A DNA stretch of 6,866 nucleotides from RGIG2206 sp045540915 (GCA_045540915.1 JAZQID010000026.1:1-6866), one strand, 5' to 3'; positions 1-5,782 are shown, numbered from the stretch's first letter. The notes: generated by a model not told the origin, from the sequence alone. A program made the numbers and translations.

Positions 1-1377
1 CTTACCAAAGCCGATGGTATTAAGGCCACCTCTATGGTCGCGGCTGTAGTTATGACCACCCTTGTTTTCAACTGCCTTGGCAAGCTTTATACTGTCAAGC
101 GCGTTCTGCTCAACTTCGATGCCGTTGCAAACGAGGAGACCAAGAACGCCGTCCAGCTTGTCGGCTCGCCTGCATCGACTGCCTTTGCCGATCCGTCAAG
201 GGTAGGGGAGTCGCTCGTTTTCGGTCGTCACCGTGTCATTGACCTTAAGAACTTCATCGGTTATTCACTTTCGTCCGACCCGTATGAGCGGATGACCTTC
301 AAATTTATGATTATCTCGCTTTCAGCGTCGGTCGTTGCGGCGTTGTTGTCGATGTTTGTCGCCCACGGCAATGTGGCGCATGTTATTACCGCCTTTGCTA
401 CCGTTGCGGCAATTTGCGCACCTTTTTCGTCACTTATCTCTACAGGCAGAAATCTTTTCAAAGTCTGCCGCAGACTTCGTAATGAGGGCGCGATGCTAAC
501 GGGATATCAGGCGGCTGAGGATATCAGCGAGGCGAATGTTGTTTCTTTTGCATCGGATGAATTGTTCAGCGACGACTGCGTAAGTCTCTACAACTTCAAG
601 ACATTCCACGATTTCCCGATAGACACCGCCATTATAACGGCCGCAGCCCTGACGAGAGCGGGCAACAGTCCTCTTGCAGGCGTGTTTAACCAGATAGTTG
701 CCACCAACTCGGGCAAGTTGCCCTTGGTCGACACCGTCATCTACGAGGATAAAATGGGCCTTACCGGCTGGGTCAATGACCGCAAGACCCTGCTCGGAAA
801 TCGAATGATACTTGAGTCCCACAATATCGAAACACCGCCCATTTCCCTTGATAAGAAGATAGTCAGCGCGGGCAAGTTCCCCGTATACCTTGCTGTAGAC
901 GATAAGCTCGTTGCTATCTTTATCGTCGGCTACACCGCAAAGCGTTCACTGCTCTACCGCATTCGCCGTCTTATCAACACGGGGGTATCTCTGCTCGTTG
1001 ACACCGTTGACCCCAACGTCACCGAGGCAATGATCGCCGACAGCTACGGAATTCCGCGCGATGCCGTTATTGTGATGTCATCTGACTCTGCAAGGCGTTA
1101 CCGCGAGAATTATTCGCCTTCCGAGACCGAACAGGCGCGCTTGATCTCGACATCGACCGAGGGATATATCGACGGCTACCTCGCATCCTACAACTTGCGT
1201 CAAAGCGCCTCTTTCTGCGCGATCGTTACCGCAATAATGGTATGTATCGGCGTTGCTCTCGCCTTGGTGTTACCTCTGCTGAATCTTGGCAACCTTGTAA
1301 ATGTTGCAACCGTGCTCGCCCTTCACGCTGTCAACTACATTTTCCTATATATCGCCAACTTGTTCTACCGTTTTTAA
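1..1377 (+). CDS. Degenerate P1B-type P-type ATPase-like membrane protein (pseudo-ATPase), 5' end outside the window
   Basis: The frame is open from base 1, so the N-terminus is missing; 458 residues are visible, numbered here from base 1. The layout follows the core of heavy-metal P-type ATPases: membrane segments near 10-25, 100-122 and 126-146, a cytoplasmic part, then two C-terminal membrane segments near 405-427 and 432-456. Remnants align in order. The membrane CPC motif reads CAP (139-141). The phosphorylation motif DKTGTLT reads ASDELFS (184-190). The nucleotide-binding SEHPLA motif reads GNSPLA, with His replaced by Ser223. A GxxG near 253-256 and LLGNR (264-268) remain. TGDN reads TVDP (335-338). 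The GDGxND hinge motif is absent. ATP hydrolysis and the phospho-enzyme cycle therefore look impossible; a sensory, scaffold or regulatory membrane role is inference. The frame is intact over 1.37 kb, which argues against a decaying pseudogene. No terminator hairpin is visible after the stop. The family link rests on my motif alignment by eye. Confidence 0.6.
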   Translation, partial: LTKADGIKATSMVAAVVMTTLVFNCLGKLYTVKRVLLNFDAVANEETKNAVQLVGSPASTAFADPSRVGESLVFGRHRVIDLKNFIGYSLSSDPYERMTFKFMIISLSASVVAALLSMFVAHGNVAHVITAFATVAAICAPFSSLISTGRNLFKVCRRLRNEGAMLTGYQAAEDISEANVVSFASDELFSDDCVSLYNFKTFHDFPIDTAIITAAALTRAGNSPLAGVFNQIVATNSGKLPLVDTVIYEDKMGLTGWVNDRKTLLGNRMILESHNIETPPISLDKKIVSAGKFPVYLAVDDKLVAIFIVGYTAKRSLLYRIRRLINTGVSLLVDTVDPNVTEAMIADSYGIPRDAVIVMSSDSARRYRENYSPSETEQARLISTSTEGYIDGYLASYNLRQSASFCAIVTAIMVCIGVALALVLPLLNLGNLVNVATVLALHAVNYIFLYIANLFYRF

Positions 1378-1404
1378 TTTAATGACAAAATATGCCAAAA
1401 GTTG

Positions 1405-1433
1405 TTGACAAACACCACAACATAAGGTATAAT
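1405..1433 (+). promoter_or_regulatory. Consensus sigma-A promoter of the abrB-like gene
   Basis: A perfect TTGACA (1405-1410) and a perfect TATAAT (1428-1433) are separated by exactly 17 nt. Transcription should start near 1440, giving a leader of about 38 nt. An inverted repeat, GTTGT (1401-1405) and ACAAC (1417-1421), flanks and overlaps the -35 box. It could be an operator, possibly for autoregulation, but that is speculative. Confidence 0.85.
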
Positions 1434-1477
1434 ACAATCATCAAATGTAAAAATATGACAGTTGGAGGAGAATTTTC

Positions 1478-1735
1478 GTGAAAGCAACAGGAATTGTAAG
1501 ACCGCTTGATTCAATGGGACGCGTCGTTATACCGAAGGAGATTCGTCGAGTATTGCATATCGAGAATACCGATTCTCTTGAGGTCTTTACCGAGGGTGAC
1601 ACTATCATCCTTAAGAAGTATGAGCCCTGCTGTGTATTTTGCAATAATACCAATGATGTCTCTGAATTCAAGGGACGCTTGGTTTGCCGTGACTGTATTG
1701 CCGAAATGTCCGGTTTGGTTGAGGTTGCAGAGTAA
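1478..1735 (+). CDS. AbrB/SpoVT-family transition-state-type regulator with C-terminal CxxC...CxxC zinc-binding-like tail
   Basis: This 85-residue protein begins with the swapped-hairpin AbrB DNA-binding domain (about 3-48): TGIVRPLDSMGRVVIPKEIR is the family signature, followed by LEVFTEGDTIILKKYEP. AbrB-like domains act as dimers or tetramers that bind AT-rich promoter DNA and repress or tune genes at growth transitions. In place of the B. subtilis AbrB multimerisation domain, residues 51-77 carry C52-x2-C55 and C70-x2-C73, a spacing suited to one structural zinc. Similar proteins occur in Clostridia to my knowledge. The start is GTG at 1478, chosen because a strong GGAGGAG (1464-1470) lies 7 nt upstream and the family N-terminus MKATGIVR begins there. 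It is a single gene behind its own consensus promoter. No terminator is visible before the riboswitch promoter, so some transcripts may run on into the glycine leader. Its targets cannot be inferred from the sequence. Confidence 0.9.
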   Translation: MKATGIVRPLDSMGRVVIPKEIRRVLHIENTDSLEVFTEGDTIILKKYEPCCVFCNNTNDVSEFKGRLVCRDCIAEMSGLVEVAE

Positions 1736-1765
1736 TTTGTTTGATGTCGAAGCTTGGATAAATGC

Positions 1766-1794
1766 TTGACAATATGTAGTAACAGTGATACTAT
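1766..1794 (+). promoter_or_regulatory. Sigma-A promoter with extended -10, driving the glycine riboswitch leader
   Basis: TTGACA (1766-1771), a 17-nt spacer and TACTAT (1789-1794) preceded by TG at 1786-1787 form an extended -10 promoter. The predicted start near 1801 lies about 14 nt before the first riboswitch helix, as expected for a dedicated leader. The spacing fits better than the alternative TATACA at 1793-1798. Confidence 0.75.
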
Positions 1795-1814
1795 ACATAT
1801 AAATTTCATATAAG

Positions 1815-1988
1815 GCTAAATGAAGTCGGCAGGAAATTAGGCGAAAGCCTTTCCAAAGGGGTAACACTCTCAGGTCCTGTTCAACAGGGAGGACTGTCGG
1901 CGGATAGCGTATCTGGAGAAGCTCGCTTTACGCGAGTGCCGAAGGTGCAAGGCGGTTTCGCTCAATCTCTCAGGCAAAAGGACAGATA
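1815..1988 (+). promoter_or_regulatory. Tandem glycine riboswitch (two aptamers plus leader-linker kink-turn)
   Basis: Two glycine aptamers lie in series. Aptamer 1 is closed by CGGCAG (1827-1832) with CTGTCG (1894-1899). It has an AGGC-GAAA-GCCT hairpin (1839-1850), the CTCTCAGG core (1867-1874), and a small CCTGT/ACAGG hairpin (1876-1888) where many aptamers have a short loop. Aptamer 2 is closed by TATCTG (1910-1915) with CAGATA (1983-1988) and is closer to consensus, with GTGCCGAAGGTGCAA and CTCTCAGGCAAAAGGAC. Leader GCTA (1815-1818) pairs with linker TAGC (1905-1908). The 3-nt bulge AAT followed by GA (1822-1823) opposite GA (1903-1904) makes the kink-turn known for this class. It lies directly upstream of an AGCS symporter gene, with an intrinsic terminator between them, so glycine should control transcription elongation. 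Whether glycine turns the gene on or off is not decidable by eye; glycine transporter genes under this riboswitch have been reported to be repressed by glycine in streptococci. Confidence 0.93.
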
Positions 1989-1993
1989 GTTTT

Positions 1994-2020
1994 GTTGCGG
2001 TTTCGCGACATACTTTGTCG
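1994..2020 (+). promoter_or_regulatory. Competing hairpins in the riboswitch expression platform
   Basis: GTTGCG (1994-1999) pairs with CGCGAC (2004-2009) around GTTT, with one G-U pair. CGACA (2006-2010) pairs with TGTCG (2016-2020). The two hairpins share bases 2006-2009 and cannot form together. GCGAC (2005-2009) is also complementary to GTTGC (2040-2044) in the 5' arm of the downstream terminator, so this segment is a plausible antiterminator. The assignment rests on base pairing by eye. Confidence 0.45.
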
Positions 2021-2036
2021 TGTCCTTATTATTGGG

Positions 2037-2068
2037 AGCGTTGCCTTTCGGCGACGCTTTTATTTTTT
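2037..2068 (+). terminator. Riboswitch-controlled intrinsic terminator
   Basis: AGCGTTGCC (2037-2045) and GGCGACGCT (2050-2058) form a 9-bp stem with one G-U pair around a TTTC loop. It is followed by TTTATTTTTT (2059-2068). It ends 15 nt before the symporter ribosome binding site, the right place for glycine-dependent transcription attenuation. Confidence 0.85.
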
Positions 2069-2095
2069 GTTTAATATATTTTGGAGGTAGATAAA

Positions 2096-3649
2096 ATGGA
2101 GAATTTCCTGTCATTTGTGGCCAAATATAACGGTGTTATCAACACGTTTGTATGGACCACTATCGGACTTGTGCTTTTGCTCAGCACAGGTGTTCTGACC
2201 ACCGTTCTGACCAAGTTCTTTCAGGTCACTAAGATCGGACATTGGATGAAGCAGACCCTCGGCAGCCTGTTTTCTAAGGGTAGCCACACCAAGGATGAAA
2301 AGTCCATATCACCCTTTCAGGCGCTTTGCACTGCCCTTGCCGCAACCATCGGTGTCGGTAACATTGCGGGTGTAGCCGCCGCTATATGTACTGGCGGACC
2401 TGGCGCTGTATTTTGGATGTGGGTCGCCGCCTTCTTCGGTATGATGACCAACTACTCCGAGAATGTCCTCGGTATCTACTACCGCCGCCGTAATGCAAAC
2501 GGAGAGTGGTCCGGCGGAGCAATGTACTATCTTAAGGATGGCCTCGGCTCCAGACCCGAAACAAAGTGGATAGGCAGAGTTTTGGCGGTGCTCTTCAGCT
2601 GCTTTACCCTGCTTGCTTCCTTCGGCATCGGCAGTATGGGTCAGGTAAACAAGATCGTTGTAAACGTAGAGTCTGCATTTGATATCCCTGCTCTCTCCGG
2701 CATCGAGCTTTACAGCGGTGTATCCCTCTATTCTGTGATCATTGGCGTACTTCTTGTTGTTCTTGCAACCCTCATCGTGTTCGGCGGACTTAAGCGTATT
2801 GCAGCCGTCGCTGAGCGAATCGTTCCCTTTATGGTTATCCTGTTCATTGCAGGAAGCCTTGTTATCATTGGCGTAAACTATGCAAACATCCTTCCTGCTC
2901 TCAAGGCCATCTTTGTTACCGCATTTAAGCCTTCTTCTATCGCAGGCGGTGCAGTCGGTATCACCGTAAAGGCCGCTATGGTAGCCGGTTTCAAGCGCGG
3001 TGTCTTCTCCAACGAGGCAGGACTTGGCTCGTCGGTTATGGTCCACTCCAACTCAAGCATCAAGGAGCCTGTTAAGCAGGGTATGTGGGGCATCTTCGAG
3101 GTCTTTGCCGATACTATGGTTGTCTGCACAATGACCGCCCTTACCGTTTTGACCTCGGGTGTCTATAACCTCGAAACCGGTACTGCAACAGGCAGCGACG
3201 CTACCCTCGTAGCAAACGCATTTGATTCGGTCTTTGGATTTGGCGGAATCGGCTCCAAGTTTATTGCTATTGCAATTTTGCTATTTGCATTTACAACCGT
3301 CCTTGGCTGGTCGCATTATGGTTCAAAGGCGTGGGAGTACCTCTTCGGTACCAAGTCGGTGCCCGTATATAAGGCTATACATATTGCCACAATTATGCTC
3401 GGCGCCCTTTTGACATCTTCGCTTGCGTGGGATATCTCCGACACCTTCAACGGACTTATGATGATCCCCAACCTTATCGGTGTCATTTGCCTGTCGGGAC
3501 TTGTTATGAAGATCACCAACAACTATATTGACCGTAAGATCAAGGGCAAGCAGGTCAAGCCGATGCTTTCAGCCTTTGAGGATATCCAGAACGAAGAGGA
3601 AGCCGAACTCATCGCTGAGGAAGTTTCCGAGACTGTTATTACAAAATAG
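2096..3649 (+). CDS. Sodium:alanine/glycine symporter, AGCS family (AlsT/DagA/AgcS-like)
   Basis: This 517-residue multi-spanning membrane protein of the AGCS family (TC 2.A.25, LeuT-like fold) imports a small amino acid with Na+. Family hallmarks are the segment starting ALAATIGVGNIAGVAAAI (80-97) followed by TGGPGAVFWMW, then SGGAMYYL (139-146), and later FSNEAGLGSS within a long run of hydrophobic helices. Length is normal for the family. The C-terminus (about 493-517) is an acidic cytoplasmic tail. Family members carry alanine, glycine or, for B. subtilis AlsT, glutamine. The tandem glycine riboswitch in its leader makes glycine (with or without alanine) the most likely substrate, by inference. 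The start is ATG 2096, 8 nt after GGAGG (2083-2087); an in-frame TTG at 2081 overlaps the ribosome binding site and is not credible. The gene is monocistronic and ends at hairpins shared with convergent glyS. Confidence 0.95.
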   Translation: MENFLSFVAKYNGVINTFVWTTIGLVLLLSTGVLTTVLTKFFQVTKIGHWMKQTLGSLFSKGSHTKDEKSISPFQALCTALAATIGVGNIAGVAAAICTGGPGAVFWMWVAAFFGMMTNYSENVLGIYYRRRNANGEWSGGAMYYLKDGLGSRPETKWIGRVLAVLFSCFTLLASFGIGSMGQVNKIVVNVESAFDIPALSGIELYSGVSLYSVIIGVLLVVLATLIVFGGLKRIAAVAERIVPFMVILFIAGSLVIIGVNYANILPALKAIFVTAFKPSSIAGGAVGITVKAAMVAGFKRGVFSNEAGLGSSVMVHSNSSIKEPVKQGMWGIFEVFADTMVVCTMTALTVLTSGVYNLETGTATGSDATLVANAFDSVFGFGGIGSKFIAIAILLFAFTTVLGWSHYGSKAWEYLFGTKSVPVYKAIHIATIMLGALLTSSLAWDISDTFNGLMMIPNLIGVICLSGLVMKITNNYIDRKIKGKQVKPMLSAFEDIQNEEEAELIAEEVSETVITK

Positions 3650-3660
3650 TATAAAATTAA

Positions 3661-3692
3661 ACAGCCGTTCAAGTGAAAGCTTGAGCGGCTGT
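3661..3692. terminator. Hairpin after the symporter gene, likely bidirectional
   Basis: ACAGCCGTTCAAG (3661-3673) pairs with CTTGAGCGGCTGT (3680-3692), a 13-bp stem with one G-U pair and a 6-nt loop, 11 nt after the symporter stop. On the + strand the tail is AT-rich but not a clean T run. On the - strand it is followed by TTTAATTTTAT, so it can also back up glyS termination. Confidence 0.7.
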
Positions 3693-3707
3693 AATATATG
3701 TAATTGA

Positions 3708-3735
3708 AAAGGCCGACAGTTTCCTGTCGGCCTTT
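3708..3735 (-). terminator. Terminator of glyS
   Basis: A 12-bp perfect stem (3708-3719 with 3724-3735) starts 4 nt past the glyS stop. Read on the - strand it has a GAAA loop and is followed by TTTTCAATT. The + strand copy ends in TTTAAG and may help stop symporter transcripts as well. Confidence 0.8.
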
Positions 3736-3739
3736 AAGC

Positions 3740-5143
3740 TTAGAACTTGACGAAGTTTGCGATGTAGTTGTTCAGTTCAGCGATGGGAACACGAACCTGC
3801 TCCATAGTATCACGCTGACGAATGGTTACGCAGTTGTCGGTCTCGGAATCGAAATCGTAGGTGATGCAAAGGGGAGTACCGATCTCATCCTGACGGCGAT
3901 AGCGCTTGCCGATCGAGCCTGCCTCGTCGTAGTCGACCATAAAGTCCTTAGCAAGCATCTGATGCACCTCAAGCGCCTTTTCGCTCAGCTTCTTAGAAAG
4001 AGGAAGAACGGCAGCCTTGAAGGGAGCGAGAGCAGGATGCAGGCGGAGAACAACGCGGACGTCGTTCTTCTCGGCATCTACGACCTCTTCGTCATAAGCG
4101 TCGCAGAAGAAGGCGAGGAAAGAACGCTCAACACCCAGCGAAGGTTCAACAACGTAGGGGACGTAGTGCTCGTTTTTCTCCTGATCGAAGTAGGTCAGAT
4201 CCTTGCCTGATGTGTTCTGATGCTGAGTCAGGTCGTAGTCGGTGCGGTCGGCCACGCCCCACAGCTCGCCCCAACCGAACGGGAAGAGGAACTCGAAGTC
4301 GGTGGTCGCCTTTGAGTAGAAGCAAAGCTCCTCGGGGTCGTGGTCACGCAGACGGAGATTTTCCTCCTTCATACCGAGGGAGATAAGCCAATCGTGGCAG
4401 AAGGTGCGCCAGTACTGGAACCACTCGAGGTCGGTGTCGGGCTGGCAGAAGAACTCAAGCTCCATCTGCTCAAACTCGCGGACACGGAAAATGAAGTTTC
4501 CGGGTGTGATCTCGTTGCGGAAGGACTTACCGATCTGTCCGATACCGAAGGGAAGCTTCTTACGGGTAGTTCTTTGCACGTTTGCAAAGTTTACAAAGAT
4601 ACCCTGAGCGGTTTCTGGACGAAGATAAACAGTGTTCTTCGCGTCCTCGGTAACGCCCTGGAAGGTCTTGAACATCAGGTTGAACTGACGGATATCGGTG
4701 AAGTTGTGCTTTCCGCAGGAGGGGCAGGGAATGTTGTTGTTCTCAACAAAGTCCTTCATTTCCTGCTGGCTGAAGGCATCGATGGGCTTCTCAAGGGTAA
4801 CACCCTTCTCAGCACACCAGTCCTCAATAAGCTTATCGGCACGGAAACGCTCCTTGCACTCACGGCAATCCATAAGCGGATCGGAGAAGCCACCGAGGTG
4901 ACCCGATGCGACCCAGGTCTGCGGATTCATCAAGATAGCGGCATCGAGTCCGACGTTATAGGGATTTTCCTGAACGAACTTCTTCCACCAAGCGCGCTTG
5001 ATGTTGTTCTTCAGCTCGGCACCGAGAGGGCCGTAGTCCCAAGTGTTAGCCAGACCGCCGTAGATCTCGCTGCCCGCGTAAACAAATCCGCGGCTCTTGG
5101 CGAGGTTGACGATAGTCTCCATTTTCTTTTCGTTGTTAAGCAT
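3740..5143 (-). CDS. glyS: Glycine--tRNA ligase, homodimeric (alpha2) type
   Basis: This class II aminoacyl-tRNA synthetase charges tRNA-Gly with glycine in the cytoplasm. At 467 residues it has full length for the single-chain alpha2 form, as opposed to the separate alpha and beta subunits (GlyQ and GlyS). The N-terminal KSRGFVYAGSEIYGGLANTWDYGPLG (16-41) is diagnostic. C93-x2-C96 and C140-x2-C143 form a zinc-ribbon-like insertion. The catalytic core follows: RPETAQGIFVNF (175-186), motif 2 FRNEITPGNFIFRVREFEQ (208-226) and motif 3 PSLGVERSFLAFF (334-346). The anticodon-binding domain occupies about 361-460. The start ATG at 5143 has AGGTG (5153-5157) 9 nt upstream; the internal Met8 lacks a better site. 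It has its own promoter and a leader of about 28 nt with no T-box. It converges on the glycine-riboswitch symporter, so uptake and use of glycine sit side by side. Confidence 0.97.
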   Translation of the reverse strand: MLNNEKKMETIVNLAKSRGFVYAGSEIYGGLANTWDYGPLGAELKNNIKRAWWKKFVQENPYNVGLDAAILMNPQTWVASGHLGGFSDPLMDCRECKERFRADKLIEDWCAEKGVTLEKPIDAFSQQEMKDFVENNNIPCPSCGKHNFTDIRQFNLMFKTFQGVTEDAKNTVYLRPETAQGIFVNFANVQRTTRKKLPFGIGQIGKSFRNEITPGNFIFRVREFEQMELEFFCQPDTDLEWFQYWRTFCHDWLISLGMKEENLRLRDHDPEELCFYSKATTDFEFLFPFGWGELWGVADRTDYDLTQHQNTSGKDLTYFDQEKNEHYVPYVVEPSLGVERSFLAFFCDAYDEEVVDAEKNDVRVVLRLHPALAPFKAAVLPLSKKLSEKALEVHQMLAKDFMVDYDEAGSIGKRYRRQDEIGTPLCITYDFDSETDNCVTIRQRDTMEQVRVPIAELNNYIANFVKF

Positions 5144-5177
5144 TATATCTCACACCTTTAATATGACAATATATACT

Positions 5178-5206
5178 ATAATAAAATATGTCGAAATTGA
5201 TGTCAA
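5178..5206 (-). promoter_or_regulatory. Sigma-A promoter of glyS
   Basis: On the - strand, TTGACA (5206-5201), a 17-nt spacer and TATTAT (5183-5178) form a near-consensus promoter. The start should lie near 5171, leaving about 28 nt before the ATG. That is too short for a T-box leader, so constitutive expression is likely. Confidence 0.8.
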
Positions 5207-5238
5207 GAGGTTTATTGTTAATTTCATAAAATTGGGTA

Positions 5239-5267
5239 TTTACAAATTGAAAAGTTTGTGGTACAAT
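5239..5267 (+). promoter_or_regulatory. Sigma-A promoter of rpsO-pnp
   Basis: TTTACA (5239-5244), a 17-nt spacer and TACAAT (5262-5267) with an extended TG at 5259-5260. Transcription should start near 5274, giving a leader of about 95 nt before rpsO. The DNA upstream is very AT-rich and could help as an UP-like element. It is divergent from the glyS promoter. Confidence 0.8.
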
Positions 5268-5284
5268 ACCTTTGTTCGCGTGCT

Positions 5285-5364
5285 GTGTTTTGGGCGTATG
5301 CCTGTAAAACAGGAAACACCTTTGCCTTGAACTCGGTTCGTCGAAAATATTTTTAATGAGGTGT
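5285..5364 (+). promoter_or_regulatory. Structured rpsO mRNA leader, candidate S15 autoregulatory switch
   Basis: GTGTTT (5285-5290) can pair with AAACAC (5314-5319), enclosing a CCTGT-AAA-ACAGG hairpin (5301-5313) and a one-sided 10-nt loop. Alternatively ACACCT (5316-5321) is perfectly complementary to AGGTGT (5359-5364), which contains the rpsO ribosome binding site. A short GAAC/GTTC hairpin (5329-5339) would be enclosed. The two helices share bases 5316-5319, so they exclude each other: one exposes and one hides the ribosome binding site. S15 is known to repress its own mRNA in several bacteria with unrelated leader structures. That this leader binds S15 is inference. Confidence 0.5.
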
Positions 5365-5369
5365 AAAAA

Positions 5370-5633
5370 ATGCTGAAAGAACAGAAAAACGCAATCATCG
5401 AAGAGTACAAGACCCACGAGGGAGACACTGGTTCTCCTGAGGTACAGATCGCCCTGCTGACCAAGCGCATCAACGATCTTACCGAGCACCTGAAGGCTAA
5501 CAAGAATGACCATCATTCCCGTCGCGGTCTGCTCAAGATGGTTGGTCACAGACGTAACCTGCTTTCCTATCTGATGAAGAAGGATATCGAGAGATACCGT
5601 TCTATTATCGCACGTCTGGGCATCCGTAAATAA
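5370..5633 (+). CDS. rpsO: 30S ribosomal protein S15
   Basis: This 87-residue protein has the usual length for S15, an early-binding small-subunit protein that contacts helix 22 and the three-way junction of 16S rRNA and also reaches toward the 50S subunit. Family marks are DTGSPEVQIALLTKRINDLTEHLKANKNDHHSRRGLL (about 19-55) and the C-terminal RRNLLSYL...YRSIIARLGIRK. The conserved HxxDHHSRR-like loop, here KNDHHSRRG, that binds rRNA is intact. The ATG is preceded by GAGGTG (5358-5363) with 6 nt spacing. It is first in a likely rpsO-pnp transcription unit, with a structured leader upstream and a strong hairpin right after its stop. No anomaly is seen in the protein. Confidence 0.98.
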   Translation: MLKEQKNAIIEEYKTHEGDTGSPEVQIALLTKRINDLTEHLKANKNDHHSRRGLLKMVGHRRNLLSYLMKKDIERYRSIIARLGIRK

Positions 5634-5641
5634 GTTTGATT

Positions 5642-5674
5642 GGCAGACCGATCAGTTTCGATCGGTCTGCCTTT
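5642..5674 (+). terminator. Hairpin between rpsO and pnp (partial terminator or processing site)
   Basis: GGCAGACCGATC (5642-5653) and GATCGGTCTGCC (5660-5671) form a perfect 12-bp stem with a 6-nt loop, 8 nt after the rpsO stop. The tail is only TTTCGC, so termination is probably incomplete and would let pnp be read through. No convincing promoter was seen between it and pnp. Confidence 0.7.
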
Positions 5675-5694
5675 CGCATAATCTTAGTTTTTAA

Positions 5695-5782
5695 TCGGGA
5701 CGATGCGGTCGACTTAGCAGTGAATTGATTGCCTGAAATGGCTCGGGTAATGAATTTATTGCTAATCCCGCAAAGGCCCCGA
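5695..5782 (+). promoter_or_regulatory. Long hairpin in the pnp leader, candidate RNase III/PNPase control site
   Basis: TTAGCAGTGAATT (5714-5726) pairs with AATTTATTGCTAA (5753-5765), 13 bp with two G-U pairs. After one G-G mismatch the helix continues with ATTGCC (5728-5733) and GGTAAT (5746-5751), for about 19 bp in total and a 12-nt loop. At the base, CGGGA (5696-5700) can pair with TCCCG (5766-5770), or TCGGG (5695-5699) with CCCGA (5778-5782). In E. coli, RNase III cuts a pnp leader hairpin and PNPase then degrades the duplex to repress itself. An analogous role here is inference. Confidence 0.5.

Noticed and set aside
2081..2095. TTG at 2081 as an upstream start for the symporter
   Set aside because: The codon overlaps the GGAGG ribosome binding site, which instead serves the ATG at 2096.
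2309..3046. A 245-codon open frame on the - strand opposite the symporter gene
   Set aside because: It encodes a Cys/Asp/Gly-rich chain with no recognisable family, opposite a well-conserved transporter.
4340..5161. A 273-codon open frame on the + strand opposite glyS
   Set aside because: It lies wholly over a clear glycyl-tRNA synthetase and its translation is low-complexity in Leu/Glu/Val, as expected for an antisense shadow. The shorter frame at 3704-4210 was rejected likewise.
5298..5330. A 10-codon leader peptide in the rpsO 5' region
   Set aside because: The ATG at 5298 has no ribosome binding site, and the segment is better explained by RNA pairing.
5725..5753. TTGATT-17-TAATGA as a pnp promoter
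   Set aside because: It is a poor match in both boxes and lies within the long leader hairpin.
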